Of a stretch of DNA of 64,000 nucleotides, positions 60,270 to 64,000 are shown piece after piece; the first letter of the stretch is position 1, and each line of letters starts with the position of its first letter. This DNA is from Rhodocyclales bacterium GT-UBC (GTDB taxonomy: Bacteria > Pseudomonadota > Gammaproteobacteria > Burkholderiales > Rhodocyclaceae). The notes under the pieces were generated by a model that had not been told where the DNA came from, made no database searches, and worked only from the letters and a program-made list of their open reading frames with translations. The stretch is from assembly GCA_003583745.1 (NCBI GenBank), contig QXPY01000002.1, forward strand, positions 248,001 through 312,000, given 5' to 3'. The position numbers were made by a program, and so were the translations under genes.

Positions 60270-61173
60270 AGCGCACGTCCTGCTCGTTGATGACGAGAGC
60301 CTGAATCTCGAGATTCTGACCGAATACTTTGCGGGGGAACGCGATTTCGTCCTGCACACGGCCAACAGCGGTGAAATGGCCTGGACCATGCTTTCCAGCC
60401 AGCGCAACCGTTTCGACCTGGTTCTTCTTGACCGGATGATGCCCGGACTCGACGGTATCGGCTTGCTTCAGCGCATCAAGGATGATCCACGGCTGGCCGA
60501 TATTCCAGTAATTCTGCAAACTGCGGCGAATTCTCCGAATGAGGTTCGCGAGGGACTGGAAGCCGGAGCCTATTACTATTTGACCAAACCGTATCGGCGC
60601 GAAGCTCTATTTGCGATTGTTCATGCTGCACTGGCCGACGCCAGAAATCGCGATGCCTTACGCCGCAAGCTGCATCAGCACATCAACTCCCTGCAATATC
60701 TCAGCCGCGGCGAGTTCCACATCCGCAGCATTGCCGAAGCCGGTCAACTCGCCTCTTTTCTTGCCCAGGCATGCCCCAATGCCGATAGCGTAGTACTCGG
60801 CATATCGGAATTGCTGATGAATGCCGTCGAACACGGCAATCTCGGCTTAAGCTATGACGAGAAATCCCGACTCAAGCGAGAAGACCGTTGGCAAGCCGAA
60901 GTCGAGCGCCTTGCCAACCTTCCCGAACATGCCGCAAAACAGGTCACGGTCAGCTTCATTCGTCTTCCGGACAGCATCGAGTTGCGCATCTCTGACGAGG
61001 GATGCGGCTTTGAATGGCAGCACTATCTTGAACTCTCGCCAGAGCGCGCTTGCGACCCGAACGGTCGAGGCATTGCTTTGGCACGACTGCTGAGTTTCTC
61101 ATCGTTGCACTATGAAGGCTGCGGCAACACGGTAGTCGCAACCATTGCCACGCCGGCAACAATCCCGTTCTGA
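60262..61173 (+). CDS. Receiver fused to an RsbW-like (anti-sigma-type) serine kinase domain
   Basis: 303 residues. Receiver 1-125 with Asp10/Asp11, phospho-acceptor Asp57 (LVLLDRMMPG) and Lys109 (YLTKPYRR). The C-terminal half is a HATPase of the RsbW/SpoIIAB type: ISELLMNAVEHGNLG (N-box), ISDEGCGFEW (G1) and PNGRGIALARLLS. Such domains phosphorylate an anti-sigma antagonist (STAS) protein. The start at 60262 overlaps the kinase gene and has GGGG before it. No STAS gene is seen in the window. Confidence 0.88.
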   Translation: MSEAHVLLVDDESLNLEILTEYFAGERDFVLHTANSGEMAWTMLSSQRNRFDLVLLDRMMPGLDGIGLLQRIKDDPRLADIPVILQTAANSPNEVREGLEAGAYYYLTKPYRREALFAIVHAALADARNRDALRRKLHQHINSLQYLSRGEFHIRSIAEAGQLASFLAQACPNADSVVLGISELLMNAVEHGNLGLSYDEKSRLKREDRWQAEVERLANLPEHAAKQVTVSFIRLPDSIELRISDEGCGFEWQHYLELSPERACDPNGRGIALARLLSFSSLHYEGCGNTVVATIATPATIPF

Positions 61174-61187
61174 CATGACGTATTGAA

Positions 61188-62729
61188 ATGAGCCCCTTAA
61201 TGAGCAAGATGAAGGTGCTGGCAGTCGATGACAACCGCACCAATCTGCATATCCTCCAGGTATTTCTCAAAAAGCTCGGCCACGACGTCATACTGGCCGA
61301 GAATGGGGAAGAAGCCATCCGCCGCTTCGTCGCCGACAAGCCGGATCTCGTCTTGCTCGACATCATGATGCCGGTCATGGATGGCTTCGAAGCGGCACGC
61401 CGGATCAAGGCAATGACTCACGAACGATGGACGCCCATCATTTTTTTGTCAGCCTTGAATCGTGACGAAAACCTGGTGGAAGGTTTGGATGCTGGGGCCG
61501 ATGACTATCTCACCAAGCCGATCAATTTCGTCGTTCTCGAAGCCAAGCTACGTTCCGTACAACGTTCGCTTGGAATGCAACAAGAAGCCATCGATTCACT
61601 GCGCCGAGTCCAGGCCATTTCCGACAACGTCCTCGACGCGATCATCACGATCGATGAATCCGGCATCATCGCCTCCGTAAACCGGGCTGCTGAGCGAATT
61701 TTCGGCTGGAAGGTTTCAGAACTGACCGGTCGCAACGTCAACATCCTGATGCCTGCGCCGCATCAGGAGGAACACGATGCTTACATCCGTAATTATTCGC
61801 TGACTGGCGAAGCCAAGGTTATTGGGCGCGAACGCGAAGTGCTCTGCAAACACCACGACGGCCATCTCTTCCCGGTGACACTTGGCATCACCGAAATCAG
61901 CATCGACAACAAGCGGATGTTTGTCGGTGTACTACGCGACATCTCGGCCCAAAAACAGGCAGAAGCGAAGCTGCGTGAAAACGCCCGACTACTTCAGGCG
62001 TATTACGACCAAACCCAGAACGAGCAGCAACTGGCGATGCGCCTGATGGAAAAGCAATTGCACCGTAATGGCCTGAAAGACCCCCGCCTTCAATACAAGG
62101 TGATTGCCGCCGAAAGCTTTAGTGGCGATATCGTGGCCGCCAGTCGAACAGAAGCAGGTGAATTTTATGCATTGCTTGCCGATGCCACGGGTCACGGGCT
62201 GACCGCTGCTATCTCTGCCTTGCCCGTATTGGCCATCTTCTACCGACTTGCACGCAACAATGCATCGCTCACCGAACTTGTCCTCGAACTCAACGAGCAA
62301 CTCAAGGAGTCGATGCCCATCGGCCGTTTCGTCGCCGCCACGCTGGTTCGTCTCGACGAAAAGCGGCGTCGGGGCGAAATCTGGGTGGGGGGGACGCCCG
62401 AAGCCTTTCTATTCGATCGTTGGGGCCGCGCCGAAAAATCCTTTTCATCTGAAAACCTGCCATTGGGTATCGTTGATAACAAGGAACTCGACTGCTCGCC
62501 AGTTTGTTTCGACTGGCGACCGGAAAGCCAACTTCTGATTTGTTCCGACGGATTTTTCGAAGCCTTGAACACAAATGGCGAGCAGTTCGGAAGCGATGGG
62601 CTGGCCGCTGCGGCAGCCAATACATCGCCAAACGAACGCTTCAACGAAATCGACGCCGCACTGTGCAGCCATCTGGAAGGGACAGTCGCTACCGACGATA
62701 TTTCACTGATGATTATTGATTGCCCATAA
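61188..62729 (+). CDS. Response regulator with PAS and PP2C-type (SpoIIE/RsbU) phosphatase output
   Basis: 513 residues. Receiver about 8-125 (Asp14/Asp15, Asp58, Lys110), PAS about 140-265 (IITIDESGIIASVNRAAERI, with GRNVNILMPAPHQEEHDAYI), a coiled linker and a SpoIIE-type phosphatase (about 300-513) with metal-binding Asp in FYALLADATGHGLTAA and ICSDGFFEA, plus TDDISLMII. It would dephosphorylate a phospho-STAS protein when activated. With the preceding kinase and RsbW-like gene it forms a partner-switching set. Start 61188 is uncertain; Met5 (61200) is an alternative. Confidence 0.88.
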   Translation: MSPLMSKMKVLAVDDNRTNLHILQVFLKKLGHDVILAENGEEAIRRFVADKPDLVLLDIMMPVMDGFEAARRIKAMTHERWTPIIFLSALNRDENLVEGLDAGADDYLTKPINFVVLEAKLRSVQRSLGMQQEAIDSLRRVQAISDNVLDAIITIDESGIIASVNRAAERIFGWKVSELTGRNVNILMPAPHQEEHDAYIRNYSLTGEAKVIGREREVLCKHHDGHLFPVTLGITEISIDNKRMFVGVLRDISAQKQAEAKLRENARLLQAYYDQTQNEQQLAMRLMEKQLHRNGLKDPRLQYKVIAAESFSGDIVAASRTEAGEFYALLADATGHGLTAAISALPVLAIFYRLARNNASLTELVLELNEQLKESMPIGRFVAATLVRLDEKRRRGEIWVGGTPEAFLFDRWGRAEKSFSSENLPLGIVDNKELDCSPVCFDWRPESQLLICSDGFFEALNTNGEQFGSDGLAAAAANTSPNERFNEIDAALCSHLEGTVATDDISLMIIDCP

Positions 62730-62745
62730 CCGTAGGAGACTGAAC

Positions 62746-63645
62746 ATGCGCATTATTCGAATCACCACCTGCTCAGCGATGATTGCAGCGGCACTCTGTG
62801 CATTGCCCGCAGTGGCCCAGGAATCGGCCACCCTGAAGAAGATCAAGGATACCGGCACCATCACGCTGGGCCACCGCGAATCCTCGATTCCGTTCTCCTA
62901 CTACGATGACAAGCAACAAGTAATCGGTTACTCGCACGAACTGATGCTCAAGGCCGTCGAGGGCATCAAGAACGAACTGAAGATGTCGAAGATCGACATC
63001 AAGCTGATGCCGGTCACCTCGGCCAACCGCATCACCCTGGTCCAGAACGGCACCGTCGATATCGAGTGCGGCTCGACCACCAACAATACCGAGCGTCAGA
63101 AGCAGGTTGGCTTCTCGACCACCATCTTCGTCATCGGCACCAAGCTGATGGCGAAGAAGGATGCCGGCATCAAGGATTTCGCAGATCTCGCCGGCAAGAA
63201 CGTGGTGACTACCGCCGGCACCACTTCCGAACGCCTGCTGCGCAAGATGAACGAAGAGAAGAAGATGGGCATGAACGTGATCTCCGCCAAGGACCACGGC
63301 GAAAGCTTCCTGACCCTGGAAACCGGCCGTGCCGTCGCCTTCATGATGGATGACGCGCTGCTCTACGGCGAAATGGCCAAGGCCAAGAAGCCGACCGACT
63401 GGGTGGTGGTCGGTACCGCCCAATCCAAGGAAGCCTATGGCTGCATGCTGCGCAAGGACGACCCGGCATTCAAGAAGGTGGTCGACACCGCGCTGACCAA
63501 GGCGATGACCTCGGGCGAAGCCGACAAGATCTACGCCAAGTGGTTCATGAACCCGATTCCGCCGAAGGGGCTGAATCTGTCGATGCCGCTGTCGGATGAC
63601 ATGAAGGCGCTGTACAAGGCCCCGAACGACAAGGCCTACGAGTAA
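62746..63645 (+). CDS. gltI: Glutamate/aspartate-type ABC substrate-binding protein
   Basis: 299 residues. Signal peptide ends near AVA-QE (24). The fold is the family 3 binding protein with GTITLGHRESSIPFSYYDD, VDIECGSTTNNTERQKQVGF and a FMMDDALLYGEMA segment typical of GltI. GGAG precedes the ATG at 62746. No gltJKL genes follow; instead two hairpins end the transcript before rplQ, so the membrane components must be elsewhere or shared. The upstream phosphatase gene is only 16 bases away. Confidence 0.88.
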   Translation: MRIIRITTCSAMIAAALCALPAVAQESATLKKIKDTGTITLGHRESSIPFSYYDDKQQVIGYSHELMLKAVEGIKNELKMSKIDIKLMPVTSANRITLVQNGTVDIECGSTTNNTERQKQVGFSTTIFVIGTKLMAKKDAGIKDFADLAGKNVVTTAGTTSERLLRKMNEEKKMGMNVISAKDHGESFLTLETGRAVAFMMDDALLYGEMAKAKKPTDWVVVGTAQSKEAYGCMLRKDDPAFKKVVDTALTKAMTSGEADKIYAKWFMNPIPPKGLNLSMPLSDDMKALYKAPNDKAYE

Positions 63646-63671
63646 TCATCAAACACAGCGTTTGGCAAAAC

Positions 63672-63699
63672 ATTGGGGCTAGCCTTGCTTAGCCCCAAT
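63672..63699 (+). terminator. Hairpin after gltI
   Basis: ATTGGGGCTA pairs perfectly with TAGCCCCAAT around an 8-base loop, 27 bases after the gltI stop. No T run follows, so it may stabilise the 3' end or pause polymerase ahead of the next terminator. Confidence 0.5.
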
Positions 63700-63763
63700 C
63701 TACCCTTGATGGATGTATCGGTCGCCGTTTCGCATACCAAGAACGGCCATATCACCGAAATAA

Positions 63764-63789
63764 AAAAGGCCGGGAAATCCCGGCCTTTT
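63764..63789. terminator. Bidirectional terminator between gltI and rplQ
   Basis: AAAAGGCCGGG and CCCGGCCTTTT form a perfect 11-bp stem with AAAT loop. A/T tracts on both sides make it a good intrinsic terminator in both directions, ending gltI and the ribosomal-protein operon. Confidence 0.85.
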
Positions 63790-63807
63790 AATTTTGTTGC
63801 AAACTGC

Positions 63808-64000
63808 TTACTCAGCAGCTTCTTCCACTTCAACTGCTTCCGTCGGTTCCGGACGGTCAACCAACTCGACGAATGCCATCGGGGCATTGTCGCCGACACG
63901 GAAACCACACTTCAGGATACGAAGGTAGCCACCCGGACGGGTTGCATAACGCGGGCCGATTTCGGCGAACAGCTTGACGACGATTTCGCGGTCGCGCAGA
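63808..64000 (-). CDS. rplQ: 50S ribosomal protein L17 (C-terminal part)
   Basis: The stop (TAA) is at 63808-63810 and the frame runs off the right edge; 63 C-terminal residues are present. [20 protein letters not shown], then [20 protein letters not shown] and [10 protein letters not shown] are the conserved L17 end, followed by an acidic tail [14 protein letters not shown]17 lies near the exit of the 50S peptide tunnel. In betaproteobacteria it is the last gene after rpoA, which agrees with the terminator just downstream. Confidence 0.95.
   Translation of the reverse strand, partial: LRDREIVVKLFAEIGPRYATRPGGYLRILKCGFRVGDNAPMAFVELVDRPEPTEAVEVEEAAE

Overview
The window reads as chromosomal DNA of a betaproteobacterium, most likely of the Rhodocyclales (Dechloromonas/Azonexus/Azoarcus type). 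This is inferred from the high-GC codon use, the many branched-chain-type ABC importers for carboxylates and aromatics, the dense signal-transduction genes and the RBS style; no rRNA is present to confirm it. It ends in rplQ, the edge of a ribosomal protein block. I saw no tRNA, rRNA, CRISPR array, insertion sequence or prophage.

Layout. 1-5687: the edge of a TRAP-type binding protein, a three-gene ZorA/ZorB-like ion-motor operon with a small unrecognised third gene, a single-domain receiver, a bacteriohemerythrin and a ClC-family anion transporter. 5957-12568: hflX, mrcA (PBP1a), an Lrp/AsnC regulator divergent from an orphan ABC binding protein, and a 2-hydroxyacid dehydrogenase. 12812-18199: nucleotide-second-messenger block (HD-GYP phosphodiesterase, CHASE2 nucleotidyl cyclase, OmpA-like lipoprotein, FecR-domain protein).

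18751-36549 is the centrepiece: two divergent operons that I read as an indole-3-acetic acid (IAA) catabolic locus. The minus-strand operon carries iacH-A-B-I-C-D-E-F-G, extended by an FMN 2-hydroxyacid dehydrogenase and a hemerythrin protein. The plus-strand operon carries a tandem tautomerase, a dedicated high-affinity ABC importer with a LivM-LivG fusion, a ketopantoate-reductase-like enzyme, a class II aldolase and an IacR-like MarR regulator. The plus operon has a near-consensus sigma-54 promoter before the importer, a 33-codon leader ORF, and a chain of 4-base ATGA overlaps. The minus operon has a recognisable sigma-70 promoter flanked by direct repeats and a palindrome. Genes for catechol ring cleavage are not in the window.

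36550-41167: an AT-hook-bearing membrane protein, a DUF5710 protein, a candidate small RNA, a DUF2164 protein, a LexA-controlled SRAP (YedK/HMCES) gene and kup. 41404-45862: a second, classical LivJHMGF importer. 45985-55220: housekeeping and envelope genes (alpha/beta hydrolase, chrA, SprA-like metallopeptidase, recG, ridA, TPR protein, lipoprotein, SPOR protein, FadL, thioesterase). 55335-62729: an Atm1-type exporter followed by a histidine kinase, a receiver/anti-sigma-type kinase and a receiver/PP2C phosphatase that look like a partner-switching system. 62746-64000: orphan gltI, a bidirectional terminator and the 3' end of rplQ.
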